From: Treponema sp.
GTDB lineage: Bacteria; Spirochaetota; Spirochaetia; Treponematales; Treponemataceae
Reading direction: 5' to 3'
DNA: 28,087 nt
Assembly (NCBI GenBank): GCA_017614655.1
Contig: JAGABO010000203.1
Location: 1 to 28,087 of the forward strand
Within the stretch, counting starts at the first letter, position 1, and each line of letters starts with the position of its first letter. The notes under the pieces were generated by a model, which worked only from the letters and a program-made list of their open reading frames with translations, was not told the DNA's origin and made no database searches. Of this stretch, positions 14,557 through 24,500 are shown piece after piece. The translations under genes were made by a program, and so were the position numbers.

Positions 14557-16476
14557 TTACATAAGCTTTTCTGATTCTTCTTCCCATCTTAGATTAAGCT
14601 CATCTATTTTCTGAGAAATTTCTTCTATCTTTTTCTGACATTCTTTTGCTTTTGCTCCGTCTGAATAAACTTCCGGAGTAGAAAGCTTTGCTTCCAGTTC
14701 CTTTTTCTTTTCTTCGAGAGAAACAATTTCGTCTTCTATGCGCGCAACTTCCTTTTCTATTTTGCGCCGTGCACTTTCTGCTTTTTTCTGTTCCTCCCAG
14801 GAAAGCCGGCCTGCTTCTTTCTGAACGGGAACTTCTTTTTTTATTTCGCCTGCATCTTCGCCGCCTTCCTGTTCCGCTTCGATTCTCTGCATGTAGTATT
14901 CATAGTTACCCGGAAAGTTTCTGTGTTTTCCGGGATGAAGTTCGAGTACACGGGTTGCAAGTCCTTCTATAAATCCACGGTCATGGCTTACGAAAATTAC
15001 TGTGCCTGTAAAATTCTTCAGTGCATCCAGAAGAACGTCCTTTGAATGCATGTCCAGATGGTTTGTAGGTTCATCAAGAATAAGAAGGTTTACGGGTTTT
15101 AAAAGCAGTTCAAGAAGTGCAATGCGGGATTTTTCTCCGCCGGATAAAACATCAATGCTTTTAAAAACATCATCACCGCGGAAAAGAAAAGACCCCAGCA
15201 TGTCGCGAAGTTTTGGAATAAGTTCAAGAGGAGCTCGTTCTTCCATGTATTCAAGAATTGACTGGCTTCCCTTTATTTTTTCTGCACTGTCCTGACAGAA
15301 GTAGCCGATGCTTACACCTGCACCTGTTTTAACGGTTCCGCTAAAGTCCTTGTCCTGACCTGCAATAATCCGTAAGAGGGTAGACTTACCTGCTCCGTTT
15401 CTTCCTGCAACCACAAGCTTTTCATTTTTTTCGATTATTAAATCAAGATTATGAATTACATCTCCGGCGCCGTAATTTTTAGAAAGTCCTTCTGTGGTAA
15501 TTACCAGCTGCCCTGAATGCGGTGCGTCAGGAAATTTAAAGTGAATCTTTTTTAAGTTTTCCGGAATCTCAATTTTGTTTTCGAGAATCTTGTCGAGCAT
15601 TTTCTGCCGTTCCTGAGCCTGTGCTGCTTTTGTTGCCTTATATCCGAAACGGTTTATGAATTCTTCCAGATGATTTATTTCTGCCTGCTGCTTTTCGTAT
15701 TCTGCAATCAGGGTTTCAAGTTCAACTGCACGAACCTGCTCATAGTGAGTAAAGTTTCCGCTGTAGCGCTTTAATTCTCCGTTAAAAAGTTCGTATACTT
15801 CATTAACCGTGTGGTCAAGAAAATAACGGTCGTGGCTTACAAGAATAAATCCGCCGGAAAAATCAGAGAGAAATTTTTCAAGCCATTCGCGGGCTTCGAT
15901 ATCAAGATAGTTTGTAGGTTCGTCCAGAAGAAGAATGTCGGGCTTGCACATAAGGACCTTTGCAAGGGCAATGCGCATCTGCCATCCGCCGGAAAACTCA
16001 TCCGTCTGGCGGTCAAAATCGGAGCGTTCAAAACCAAGACCAAGAAGAACCTGTTCACAGAGGGCTGCACGATTATACCAGCCGCTTTCTTCCAGTTTCT
16101 GAAGAAGTGCAGCATGTTCTTCTGCAAGACGAACGTTATCCGGAACTTTTGCCATCTCTTCTCCGACAGCATCAATTTTCTTTAAGAGTTCGTAGCCCCA
16201 GATAAAGGCTTTGTCTGCTTCTTCTTTTAAAGTGCAGCCCTGATGAATAAGACCGCTCTGAGGAAGATAGGCAATTCTTGTGTCTTTCTGAACGCTTCGT
16301 TCCCCCGAATCAAAATCAACAAGACCAGCCATTCCTTTTATAAGCGTGGATTTTCCGGCACCGTTTGCTCCGGTAAGGGCTGCCTTCGTACCTTTTGCAA
16401 GATTGATGCTTACGTCTTTAAGAATATCCCTGTCGCCGAAAGCAAGCGATACTTTTGAAAACTGAACAAATGCCAT
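14557..16476 (-). CDS. ABC-F family ATPase (ribosome-associated, no membrane domain)
   Basis: A 639-residue protein with two nucleotide-binding domains and no membrane segments, the ABC-F layout. Domain 1: Walker A GANGAGKS (37-44), signature FSGGWQMRIALAK (161-173), Walker B LLLDEPTNYLD (182-192). The helical linker (about 240-320), which contacts the tRNA acceptor stem in this family, contains a Lys/Ala-rich GYKATKAAQAQERQK stretch. Domain 2: GRNGAGKS (358-365), LSGGEKSRIALL (444-455), LILDEPTNHLD (465-475). A charged coiled coil occupies about 560-639. Housekeeping members rescue or tune stalled ribosomes and others protect from antibiotics. The layout resembles YheS/YdiF-type housekeeping proteins more than the antibiotic-resistance types, but the subfamily is not certain. 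Its start follows the lipoprotein stop by five bases with only a weak ribosome binding site. Confidence 0.9.
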   Translation of the reverse strand: MAFVQFSKVSLAFGDRDILKDVSINLAKGTKAALTGANGAGKSTLIKGMAGLVDFDSGERSVQKDTRIAYLPQSGLIHQGCTLKEEADKAFIWGYELLKKIDAVGEEMAKVPDNVRLAEEHAALLQKLEESGWYNRAALCEQVLLGLGFERSDFDRQTDEFSGGWQMRIALAKVLMCKPDILLLDEPTNYLDIEAREWLEKFLSDFSGGFILVSHDRYFLDHTVNEVYELFNGELKRYSGNFTHYEQVRAVELETLIAEYEKQQAEINHLEEFINRFGYKATKAAQAQERQKMLDKILENKIEIPENLKKIHFKFPDAPHSGQLVITTEGLSKNYGAGDVIHNLDLIIEKNEKLVVAGRNGAGKSTLLRIIAGQDKDFSGTVKTGAGVSIGYFCQDSAEKIKGSQSILEYMEERAPLELIPKLRDMLGSFLFRGDDVFKSIDVLSGGEKSRIALLELLLKPVNLLILDEPTNHLDMHSKDVLLDALKNFTGTVIFVSHDRGFIEGLATRVLELHPGKHRNFPGNYEYYMQRIEAEQEGGEDAGEIKKEVPVQKEAGRLSWEEQKKAESARRKIEKEVARIEDEIVSLEEKKKELEAKLSTPEVYSDGAKAKECQKKIEEISQKIDELNLRWEEESEKLM

Positions 16477-16481
16477 TTAAC

Positions 16482-17810
16482 TTACCGTGAAAAATAGATT
16501 ACTTCCGGATTAACCGCAAGCGTAACTGTCGCAGAATCTGTGTTTGTAATTTCGTTCATGGTTTTTGTTACGTTTGCAAGAGTAAAGCGAAGTCCGTTGT
16601 TTTCTGATTTATAGAAGAAGTTTACTTCTTTTTCCTGTCCGTCAAATTTAAAGGTGATGATTCCGTCAAATCTTGCGCGGAGTGTTTTCGGTACAAAATA
16701 TTTAAAAGAAACTGTTCCTGTATTTTTTGCAGAAGTAGAAATTACAGAAGGAACAAGTTCGTTAAAGTTTGTCCATGAGAAAGAAGAAGTGTCGCTGAAT
16801 GTTAGTGTTCCATAACCGCTTGATCTGTAGTCCGGGCCAAGAGTCTTTAAGTTTCTGAATCTTGCGCTGCGTTCTTCGATTTCGTCTGCAATTATCTGAT
16901 TGATGTCTTTGTCCGGCGGCAGCGTAATATAGTTATAGCTTCTGGGTTTTCCTTTTTTATCAATATACTGAACCGTAATAAGCTTTCCGCTTCTTAGTGT
17001 AACCTGTACCGGAGTTTCATCGAATTTGTATGTTGAATTTTCTGTCTTTGTAATTCCATGGAACGGATATGATGCACTCAATCCAGGCCAGCCGATGTGA
17101 ACGGTTCCGCTCTGTACACCAGGGTCAAATTTAAATGATGCCTGCATTTCGTCCAGGTTGATTTCGCGGGAAGTAATCATGCGGTTGTAGTAGTCAGGAT
17201 ACCATTCAGAAGAAAGCATAGCTTCAAGAGCTGTGTCTGTTTCCTTTACCTGAGCTTCTTCTGCACCGGCTCCAAAAGAGCCGTCATCATTCATTGTAAA
17301 CTGACGCAGATTGTGACTAAAGCACCAGCCGGTATGTCCGTCATGAGTAAGTACACTTATCCATTTTCCTTCGAGAGCCTGCGACCCTGTTGTCGGTGCA
17401 GTTCCTTCTCCATCAAAAAGAAGTCGTATGATTTCATCTTTTCTTAAGCGGTAAATCTGCTTTGAAGTATTAACGGAAGCTTCCCTTATAGGAAGTCCGT
17501 CGAGTGCACAGCGGGCATACTGCTTTTCATACTCCCTGTATTTCTGGGAAAGCTTTACGGCTTTTGATTTTGAAGTGGGTTCAGAAATCTGCCAGAGAGG
17601 GACTTCGATTTTTTCATCAGAGTAGGGAACTCCGATTACATAAATGTGTTCAATGTTTGATTTTAAATAAACCGGTACTACAGTTCCGTCTGCAATCTTT
17701 TTTTCCGGAATGTTCCACATAACGACACCCCAGCCGATTGTTCCCGAGCAGGAAATAAAAAGTGAAGCAAGTATAGAAAGAAAAAAAGTTCTAAAAAAAA
17801 TTCTAAGCAT
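16482..17810 (-). CDS. Lipoprotein with SH3-like domain, unknown function
   Basis: A 442-residue predicted lipoprotein: MLRIFFRTFF, hydrophobic core, then lipobox FISC with Cys21. Residues about 100-170 look like a bacterial SH3 domain (DGLPIREASVNTSKQIYRL, later WISVLTHDGHTGWCFSHNL), a fold that often binds peptidoglycan peptides. Residues about 175-310 are acidic and mixed, and the C-terminal ~120 residues are beta-rich without a family I recognise. Proteins of this build are common in Treponema; none that I know has a defined role. Its place between fabF and the ABC-F gene, in a unit headed by mraY, fits a cell-envelope function. The start has an AAGGAA site that overlaps the end of fabF. 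Confidence 0.75.
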   Translation of the reverse strand: MLRIFFRTFFLSILASLFISCSGTIGWGVVMWNIPEKKIADGTVVPVYLKSNIEHIYVIGVPYSDEKIEVPLWQISEPTSKSKAVKLSQKYREYEKQYARCALDGLPIREASVNTSKQIYRLRKDEIIRLLFDGEGTAPTTGSQALEGKWISVLTHDGHTGWCFSHNLRQFTMNDDGSFGAGAEEAQVKETDTALEAMLSSEWYPDYYNRMITSREINLDEMQASFKFDPGVQSGTVHIGWPGLSASYPFHGITKTENSTYKFDETPVQVTLRSGKLITVQYIDKKGKPRSYNYITLPPDKDINQIIADEIEERSARFRNLKTLGPDYRSSGYGTLTFSDTSSFSWTNFNELVPSVISTSAKNTGTVSFKYFVPKTLRARFDGIITFKFDGQEKEVNFFYKSENNGLRFTLANVTKTMNEITNTDSATVTLAVNPEVIYFSR

Positions 17811-17813
17811 AAT

Positions 17814-19076
17814 TTATTCCTTATATTTTTTTATGATAATGCAGCCGTTATGTCCGCCGAAGCCGAGACTTGCACTCATTGCGGCATTAACTTCTGTCTG
17901 TATTCCTTTGTTTGGCGTGTAGTCCAGATCACATCCGCCTTCTGTATCCTGATCTTCAAGATTGATTGTAGGCGGAATAAAATCATCAGTGACGGCTTTT
18001 ACGCAGAAGAACGCTTCTATTGAACCTGCAGCTCCAATCAGATGACCTGTCATGCTTTTTGTAGAAGAGACGCGGAGCTTTTTGACCTGCGGACCGAATA
18101 CCGTATGAAGCATTGCAGTTTCTGCTGAATCATTTGACATGGTAGAAGTTCCGTGTGCATTGTAATACTGAATGTCCTGCGGCTTTAAGCATGCATCTTC
18201 CAAGGCTTCATTTACGGCAAGGGCAGCACCGCTTCCGTCCTGAAGCGGTGCTGCTATATGATAGGCATCGCAGCTTGCACCGAATCCTGCAACTTCTGCG
18301 TAGATTTTTGCACCGCGCTTTTTTGCGTGTTCAAGTTCTTCAAATATAAGTACGGCACTTCCTTCTGCAAGAAGAAAACCGCATCTTTTTTTATCAAAGG
18401 GCCTGCTTGCCTTTTCGGGAGCGTCGTTGTAATTTCTTGCAAGCGCATTCATTCCTTCGTAGCATGCAACGCTGAACTCCGTAATGCACGAATCAGTTCC
18501 GCCCGTGATGCACATGTCGCATCTTCCTGCCCTTATGAGGTCGAGTGCAAGTCCAAGCGAATCTGTTCCTGAGGCACAGGCATTTGTTAAAGTCCAGCTT
18601 AAATTTTTAAGGCCGTAGTGCATGCTTATGTTGGCCGAAGCTTCGTTGGAAATCATAAGCGGCGTCGTAAACGGAGGAATGCGTGAAGGTCCGAATGCCG
18701 GATCCAGAAGCTTTTCGAATCCTTCAGAACATGCATCTATTCCGCCGATGCAGCAGCCGAGGACTACGGCACATTTTTCTTCTTTAAGGGTTCCTTCGTT
18801 ATAGCCTGCATCGTTTACTGCCTGAACTGCCGAAGCAAGTGCAAGCTGGGTAAAGCGTGCCATCCTGCGTGCAAGTTTTTTATTGAGCGAATAGTTTTCC
18901 AGAGAAAAGTCTTTTACTTCTGCAGCAATCTGTACGTCAAGCCTTTCGGGATTAAACAGAGTGATTCTTGCAGCTCCGCTTTTTCCTTCCTTAGCATTCT
19001 TCCATGTTTCGTCTGCATCTTTTCCGATCGGAGATACAACGCCAAGTCCTGTAACGACAACCCGTCTTCTTTCCAT
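17814..19076 (-). CDS. fabF: Beta-ketoacyl-ACP synthase II, FabF type
   Basis: A 420-residue condensing enzyme for fatty-acid chain elongation (malonyl-ACP plus acyl-ACP). The Cys-His-His triad is intact: C167 (TNACASGTD), H308 (YYNAHGTST) and H345 (STKSMTGHLIGAAG). The N-terminal RRVVVTGLGVVSPIG and the C-terminal SLGFGGHNGCIII are typical. The elbow differs slightly from the common TACASG/TACTSG by having Asn before Ala-Cys. The gene starts with an AGGAAA site seven bases after mraY. No acpP, fabD or fabG lies in the window, so this is a detached copy, possibly one of several KAS enzymes. A specialised aryl-polyene or polyketide role is possible but unsupported by the neighbours. Confidence 0.92.
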   Translation of the reverse strand: MERRRVVVTGLGVVSPIGKDADETWKNAKEGKSGAARITLFNPERLDVQIAAEVKDFSLENYSLNKKLARRMARFTQLALASAVQAVNDAGYNEGTLKEEKCAVVLGCCIGGIDACSEGFEKLLDPAFGPSRIPPFTTPLMISNEASANISMHYGLKNLSWTLTNACASGTDSLGLALDLIRAGRCDMCITGGTDSCITEFSVACYEGMNALARNYNDAPEKASRPFDKKRCGFLLAEGSAVLIFEELEHAKKRGAKIYAEVAGFGASCDAYHIAAPLQDGSGAALAVNEALEDACLKPQDIQYYNAHGTSTMSNDSAETAMLHTVFGPQVKKLRVSSTKSMTGHLIGAAGSIEAFFCVKAVTDDFIPPTINLEDQDTEGGCDLDYTPNKGIQTEVNAAMSASLGFGGHNGCIIIKKYKE

Positions 19077-19083
19077 AATTTTC

Positions 19084-20283
19084 CTATCTTATCTTAAAGA
19101 AGATTCCGAGCATTCCGATTGTAATGAGAATCTGAATCATCAGGAATTTTATAAGAACCTGGGTCGGAGACCAGCCGTGATTTTTTCGCATGTGGTCGTG
19201 AAGCGGGAACCTTACGTTTTCAAAAATTGATATGTGAAGGAATCTTTTAAGTGCAACCTTAAGAAGACCCATTCCACCGTTTATAAAAATGATTGATGAA
19301 GTTATAAGAAAGAGAAGAGGGTTTCCACTGAGCATTACGCAGACTCCGATAAAGAAGCCGAGTGCGCGTGAACCGGCATCTCCCATGAGAACCTTACTTG
19401 GAAAAGCATTGTGCCAGAGGTAGCCCATGACTACGCCTGCAAAAGTAAATATGATGATTGCCCAGGAAGCACCGCCTTTAATGAAAGGAATCCACGGAAC
19501 AAAATTCTGCCAGTTTCCTCCTTCAACACTTTCCAGCTGAGGAACGAAAAGATAGAGCACGATGTTCTGATGACCGAGGATTATATAGAAGATGATTCCG
19601 AGTGTCATGAGTGCAAGAAGTACTAAAGAAGATGAAAGTCCGTCAACTCCGTCGGTACAGTTGGTCGTGTTTACCGAAACCCAGAGCATGACCGTACTTA
19701 TTGCAATGTAAAGCCAGAACGGAACTGCAACCGGATCTTTTATGAACGGAAGCCAGAAGTAAAGGCTTGAACTTCCCGACATTCTCGGAAGGCAGAGTGC
19801 AATGAGTATGGAAGCGCCCGCACATATCAGAAGGTCAAGGAATGCCTTTATGTATTCGCCCCATCCTTTTTCGCTTCTGTCATCAAGATAACCGGTAAGC
19901 ATCATAAGCCAGGTAAGGGCAAGAACTCCGGCCTGCGAAATAAAAAGTGCAGTTCCGCCTTCACGTGAAAAATCAACGGGAGCAAAAATAAAAGAAAGAA
20001 TCACAAAGAAGGAAACAAAAACAACTCCGGAGCCTGTCGGCTTTCCTTTTGAAACTTCCTTTGAAAGCGTAAAGTCGCGGCCCCTGTCGAGAGGCAGGTA
20101 CTTAAAGAAGCAGGGAAGAAGATAACGCGTAACAAAAAAACCGACATAAACTGCAAGCACGATGAGGACAGCGTAAGAATTAAGGAAGCGTCCCACTGCA
20201 CGCAGTGCCTTTTCATAGAAGGGCACGTTTTCTTCGTGTCCGCCGAAATATTTTGCCAATAATCCGCCAATGTAATAAAGCAT
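19084..20283 (-). CDS. mraY: Phospho-N-acetylmuramoyl-pentapeptide transferase MraY (divergent)
   Basis: A 399-residue multi-pass membrane enzyme that makes lipid I by moving phospho-MurNAc-pentapeptide onto undecaprenyl phosphate. About ten hydrophobic segments are visible. The active-site Asp residues are present: GYLDD (D134-D135), NCTDGVDGL (D211, D214) and LMGDAGS (D302). GKPTGSG (80-86) stands for GTPTMGG, and FPLHDHMRKNHGW (359-371) for the PLHHHFEKxGW loop, so the middle His of the HHH motif is Asp. A GlcNAc-1-phosphate transferase (WecA/TagO) is the main alternative, but PLHxH with KVLMGDAGS and the TQV motif after GW favour MraY. It is longer than the usual 360, mostly at the N-terminus and in a loop around 245-270. 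It lies outside a dcw cluster and heads a seven-gene unit. Confidence 0.85.
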   Translation of the reverse strand: MLYYIGGLLAKYFGGHEENVPFYEKALRAVGRFLNSYAVLIVLAVYVGFFVTRYLLPCFFKYLPLDRGRDFTLSKEVSKGKPTGSGVVFVSFFVILSFIFAPVDFSREGGTALFISQAGVLALTWLMMLTGYLDDRSEKGWGEYIKAFLDLLICAGASILIALCLPRMSGSSSLYFWLPFIKDPVAVPFWLYIAISTVMLWVSVNTTNCTDGVDGLSSSLVLLALMTLGIIFYIILGHQNIVLYLFVPQLESVEGGNWQNFVPWIPFIKGGASWAIIIFTFAGVVMGYLWHNAFPSKVLMGDAGSRALGFFIGVCVMLSGNPLLFLITSSIIFINGGMGLLKVALKRFLHISIFENVRFPLHDHMRKNHGWSPTQVLIKFLMIQILITIGMLGIFFKIR

Positions 20284-20289
20284 GCAATT

Positions 20290-20318
20290 ATTTTATCAGA
20301 TTTTTCTTCTTATTTAAA
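20290..20318 (-). promoter_or_regulatory. mraY operon promoter (extended -10, leaderless)
   Basis: On the minus strand TGA-TAAAAT forms an extended -10 (box 20290-20295), with TTTAAA 17 bases upstream as a weak -35. The box ends six bases before the mraY ATG, so the transcript would start at the ATG; no Shine-Dalgarno site exists. It would drive the whole run from mraY to pepF. Confidence 0.5.
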
Positions 20319-20362
20319 GTGAGGCATTTTACATCAGCGTTTTAAAGAGGCCTTTCTGTCCC

Positions 20363-21550
20363 TTACATTCCCCATGCCCAGGCGTAGGCACTGAGGTAAG
20401 GATCGGGCTTTATCTGTTCATCCGAAGTCCACACTTCCTCTATGGTTCCGCTTTCGTTTATTTTTCCGATGCGTACTGTTTTGTAAAGATGCTGGTTCTG
20501 TCCGTCAATGGTAACGGTTCCTCCCGGAGAGTCAAAGCTGAGCCCCTTTGCTGCAATGCGCACTTTTTCGGTATCAAAGCAGCCGGCCTTTTCTACGGCT
20601 TTTGCCCACAGATGAACTGCAGAATATGCAGCTACTATCGGATCGGAAGTAACCCTGCTTTCTCCGTAGGATGCGCGGTATTTTTTTATGAAATCCCTGT
20701 TTGCTTCTGTGTCCGTAGTCTGGAAATAGTTCCATGCAACATAATGACCGCATATGTTTTCGATTCCGATTTTAGAAACCTCTTCTTCTGCGATGGAAAA
20801 ACTCATTACGGGAATCATGTCTGCTGATATGCATGCTGCTTTAAGCTGATTGAAAAATGCTATGTTTGAATCTCCGTTTAATGTATTGAAAATTACGTCG
20901 GGTTTCTGTTTAAGGATTTCTTTAATCAGGGGTTCAAAATCACTTCTTCCGAGAATTACGTATTCTTCTCCGACACATTCACATTCGAGGTCCTTTAATT
21001 CTGCCTTTATAATCCTGTTGGCAGTGCGCGGAAAAATGTAGTCGCTTCCAATTAAGAAGACGCGCTTTCCGAACTTGTTTACAAAATAGTTTACTGCCGG
21101 AACGACCTGCTGGTTTGGGGCAGCTCCTGTGTAAATGATATTGGGGCTTGCCTCCATTCCTTCATATTGAACCGGATACCACAGAAGTGAATAGAATTCT
21201 TCGAATACAGGCTTTACTGCTTTTCTTGAAGCAGAAGTCCAGCATCCGAAAACAGAAACGGCATTGTCTTCCGTAATAAGTTTCTTTGCTTTTTCTACGA
21301 ACGTGTGCGAATCACTTTCACCGTCTTCGTCTATTACGACAATTCTTTTTCCCAGTACACCGCCTGCTTCGTTCAGTTCATTTACTGCAAGCATTTCTGC
21401 ATCACGAAGCGGCTGTTCACTGATTGCCATGCTTCCCGTTCGTGAATGAAGTATTCCGATGTTTACTGTCTCCGCTTCATTTTTCTGTGAGCAGCCTGAA
21501 GCAAGAAAAACTGCCGCTGCCATAATATAAGCTGATGCTGTTCTTTTCAT
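20363..21550 (-). CDS. UrtA-like urea/short-chain-amide-binding lipoprotein (orphan)
   Basis: A 395-residue periplasmic binding protein of the UrtA/AmiC/FmdD group. It starts with a lipoprotein signal (SGC lipobox, Cys20). Family hallmarks follow in order: VNIGILHSRTGSMAIS, LWYPVQYEGMEASPNI, YTGAAPNQQVVPAV, GSDYIFPRTANRII, and the Pro-rich AYAWAWG tail region. UrtA normally feeds the urtBCDE urea transporter, but no permease or ATPase gene is in this window: the neighbours are the adenylate cyclase 13 bases upstream and mraY downstream. That suggests a ligand-sensing role rather than transport, as for AmiC, which senses amides for a regulator. It has a strong AGGAGAG site. The ligand (urea, formamide or another small amide) is inferred from family only. 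Confidence 0.85.
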   Translation of the reverse strand: MKRTASAYIMAAAVFLASGCSQKNEAETVNIGILHSRTGSMAISEQPLRDAEMLAVNELNEAGGVLGKRIVVIDEDGESDSHTFVEKAKKLITEDNAVSVFGCWTSASRKAVKPVFEEFYSLLWYPVQYEGMEASPNIIYTGAAPNQQVVPAVNYFVNKFGKRVFLIGSDYIFPRTANRIIKAELKDLECECVGEEYVILGRSDFEPLIKEILKQKPDVIFNTLNGDSNIAFFNQLKAACISADMIPVMSFSIAEEEVSKIGIENICGHYVAWNYFQTTDTEANRDFIKKYRASYGESRVTSDPIVAAYSAVHLWAKAVEKAGCFDTEKVRIAAKGLSFDSPGGTVTIDGQNQHLYKTVRIGKINESGTIEEVWTSDEQIKPDPYLSAYAWAWGM

Positions 21551-21563
21551 TTATTCTTCTCTC

Positions 21564-24500
21564 CTAAACTATGTCGTAAGTTGTCATGAGGCCTTTGCCC
21601 TTTACGTCACATTCAATCGGCTGACTGAACTTGATTCCTGTTTCCTTAAGATGATCCCGTACTGTTTCTGATACGCGGATTTTTCCAGGTTCACAGGCTG
21701 TTTCCATTCTGCTTGCAACGTTTACGGTATTGCCCCATACGTCGTAGATGAACTTTGTCTTTCCGATTACGCCCGCCGTTACAGGTCCGCAGTTAAGTCC
21801 TATCCTTATGTTGAACTGAATGCTTGCAGTCTTGTTGTATTCTGCGAGGTCTTCGTACATTCCTTTTGCAAACTCAATCATTATTCGTGCGTGCTCTGGA
21901 TTTGCAGAAGGAATTCCGCAGGCAGCCATGTATGCGTCTCCGATAGTCTTGATTTTTTCTACACCCATTGCCTTTGCCCTTTCGTCAAAGCGGCAGAAAA
22001 GATCATTAAGTGCTTCTACGATTTCGGCAGCTGTATGTCCGCTTGAAGTTTTTGTAAAGTTTACGATGTCAGAGAAGAGCAGCGTTACATCATCAAAGTT
22101 TTCACCTATTGAACGTATTTCGCCTTTAAGTTCCTCTGCAATTTTATCCGGAAGGATTGCACGAAGAAGATGATCACTCTTTTCTTTTTCTTCCTTAAGT
22201 TCTGCAGTCCTCTGCTGAACTTTCTGTTCAAGCCTTATGTTTTCGAGTTTCATTGATCGCTGCTTTAAATAAAAGAGCAGGAATATCGTTCCCAGTACAA
22301 TGGCGGTTACGATTATCCAGAAAACCGGCATCTGGAAGAAATACGGTTTCTGAACAAGAACAACGGCTTCTGCCTGTTCGCTGTAGAATCCGTCTCCGTT
22401 AATTGCGTTTACATAGAAGATGTGCCTGCCCGGCTTTAAGTTTGTGTAAGAAATGGTGCGCAGCTGTGTCGGTTCAGAAAATTCATCTTCGAAGTTTGTA
22501 AGCCTGTGCGTAAAGCGGAGCCTCTCCGGTGCATCAAAGCTTAAGCCCGTGTATTTTATTTCTACACGCTTCGTTCCCGGCTTAAGGACAATCGGGGCTG
22601 AAGTTGTTTTGTATTCAATGTTGTCGATTACAAAGCTTTCTATATGAACGAGAGGCATGACAGGATTTTCGGTAACCTTTATCGGATCATAGATTGCAAT
22701 TCCGTCTGTCATTGTAAACCAGAGCCTGTCGTGTCTGTCTATCATGCTCTTTGCAGTTGACGTAGGACCTTTTGAAACAAGACCGTCGTTGCTGTTGTAG
22801 TTTTTTAAATCCAGCGTGTCTACTATTCCGTTTGCAGCCTGAATAAGCCTCTGGTAGGAAACTGATGAAATTCCCCTGTTGCTGATGAGCCAGAGGTTTT
22901 CTGCAGAATCCTTTAATGCCTGGAAAACAGAATCCGTTCCGATTCCGTTGTCTGAATTTAAGTTGTCATATCTTAGCGGCCTGCTGGTTGCACTGTCGAA
23001 TGCCGTTATTCTTGTAATTCCTCCTCCCGTACATATCCAGTAGTTTTCTTCGGCATCCTGAGTGATTTTAAAGATAACGTTTCCCGAAAGTCCGTCTTCC
23101 GATGAAATGTGTGCAATGATTCTTTCATCCTTCATAAAGTAAATTCCGCCGCCGTCGGTTCCAATCCATATGACGTCATTTTTATCTTTATAAAGTGCCA
23201 TTATGTATTCGTTTTCGAGGCCGTTATTCTGGTCGTATGATTTAAGCGTTCCGTCTTCATGAATGATGGTAAGTCCTGTCGTTGTTCCGACGTAAAGTTC
23301 TCCCGGTGTATTTTCTATTGCAACGCGCACTTTGTTTCCGACAAGCCCGTCATCCCGCGACCAGGATTTTAATTCGCTGCCGTTCCATCTTATCTGACCC
23401 GGAGCACTGTATGCACTTACAAGGATGTCGCCGTTGCCTGCAAGAGAAACATCCCTTATGCGCAGTCCTTTTGTAGCATCCGTAAGTTCGTTTGAAACAG
23501 GAATGTCTTTTTCCCAGCAGAGTACGCCTCTGTCTGTTCCGGCCCACACTTTGCCGTCAAGTCCTTCGCAGATGCTGTTTACTGCAGTTCCAAGCTTAAG
23601 CATCTTGAACTTGCTCTGAGTAAGCTTTCCGATTCCGTTCCTGTCTGTTGCAATCCAGATGTTTCCTTCGCGGTCAGAAATGATTCCGTTGATTGTTGTG
23701 TTGCGAAGGCTTTCTCCGGTGTATTCCGTGTATTCGCCGTTTGAAAAAACTACAAGCCCTTTTTCCGTTCCGAACCAGATTGTTCCCAGAGGATCCTGAT
23801 AGATGCAGTTTGTTGTTGTCGTATCCAGGATCGTTCCTGTCTTTACAGACTGAATTCCGGTGTTGTTCATTTTTACAAGTCCCTGCTGTCCCAGTGCAAT
23901 CCAGAAAGTTCCTGCCCTGTCCTGAGTGATTGCTGTAGCAGTGTAGTTTCCGAATTCATTGAAGTCATGAAGGGTCTTAAAAATGCCGTCCTGGAAAATA
24001 AAAAGTCCGCGTTCGTTGGCAGTTGTAAGCCAGATTCTTCCGCCTGTGTCACAGTAAAGGTGTGTGGTAATGATTCCCTTTGAAACGGAGCCGGGTTCAA
24101 ACTGCGGATTAAGAAGCTTTTCGTCCGGGGTAAGGTAGATTACTCCTGCTGCCGTTCCGACCCAGATGTTGCCGTCTTTATCTTCCGCGAGGGCCCTTAT
24201 TGAATTGCTTGGAAGACCGTTCTGCATTGTCCATGTAACTGTCTGTCCGTCTTTTGTACAGGTAACGCCTTCGTCATTTGCTCCAAGCCACAGGCATCCG
24301 TTTTTATCTTCATGAAGGGTTCGGACCGAAGCGAATTTAAAATTGTTGTCTTTTGAACGCCTCAAAAGGTTAAATTCAACTCCGTCAAAACGAACAAGGC
24401 CTTCATAAGTTCCTATATTTATATACCCGTCTTTTGTCTGGTAGATACTGGTTGCTGTAGTACCTGTAAGGCCGCCGAAGGAAGTCCATACCTGATAGAC

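Noticed and set aside
14557..16476. Antibiotic-resistance ABC-F
   Set aside because: The gene lies within a housekeeping operon, has no leader peptide or attenuator, and has a YheS/YdiF-like layout; no sign of mobile DNA nearby.
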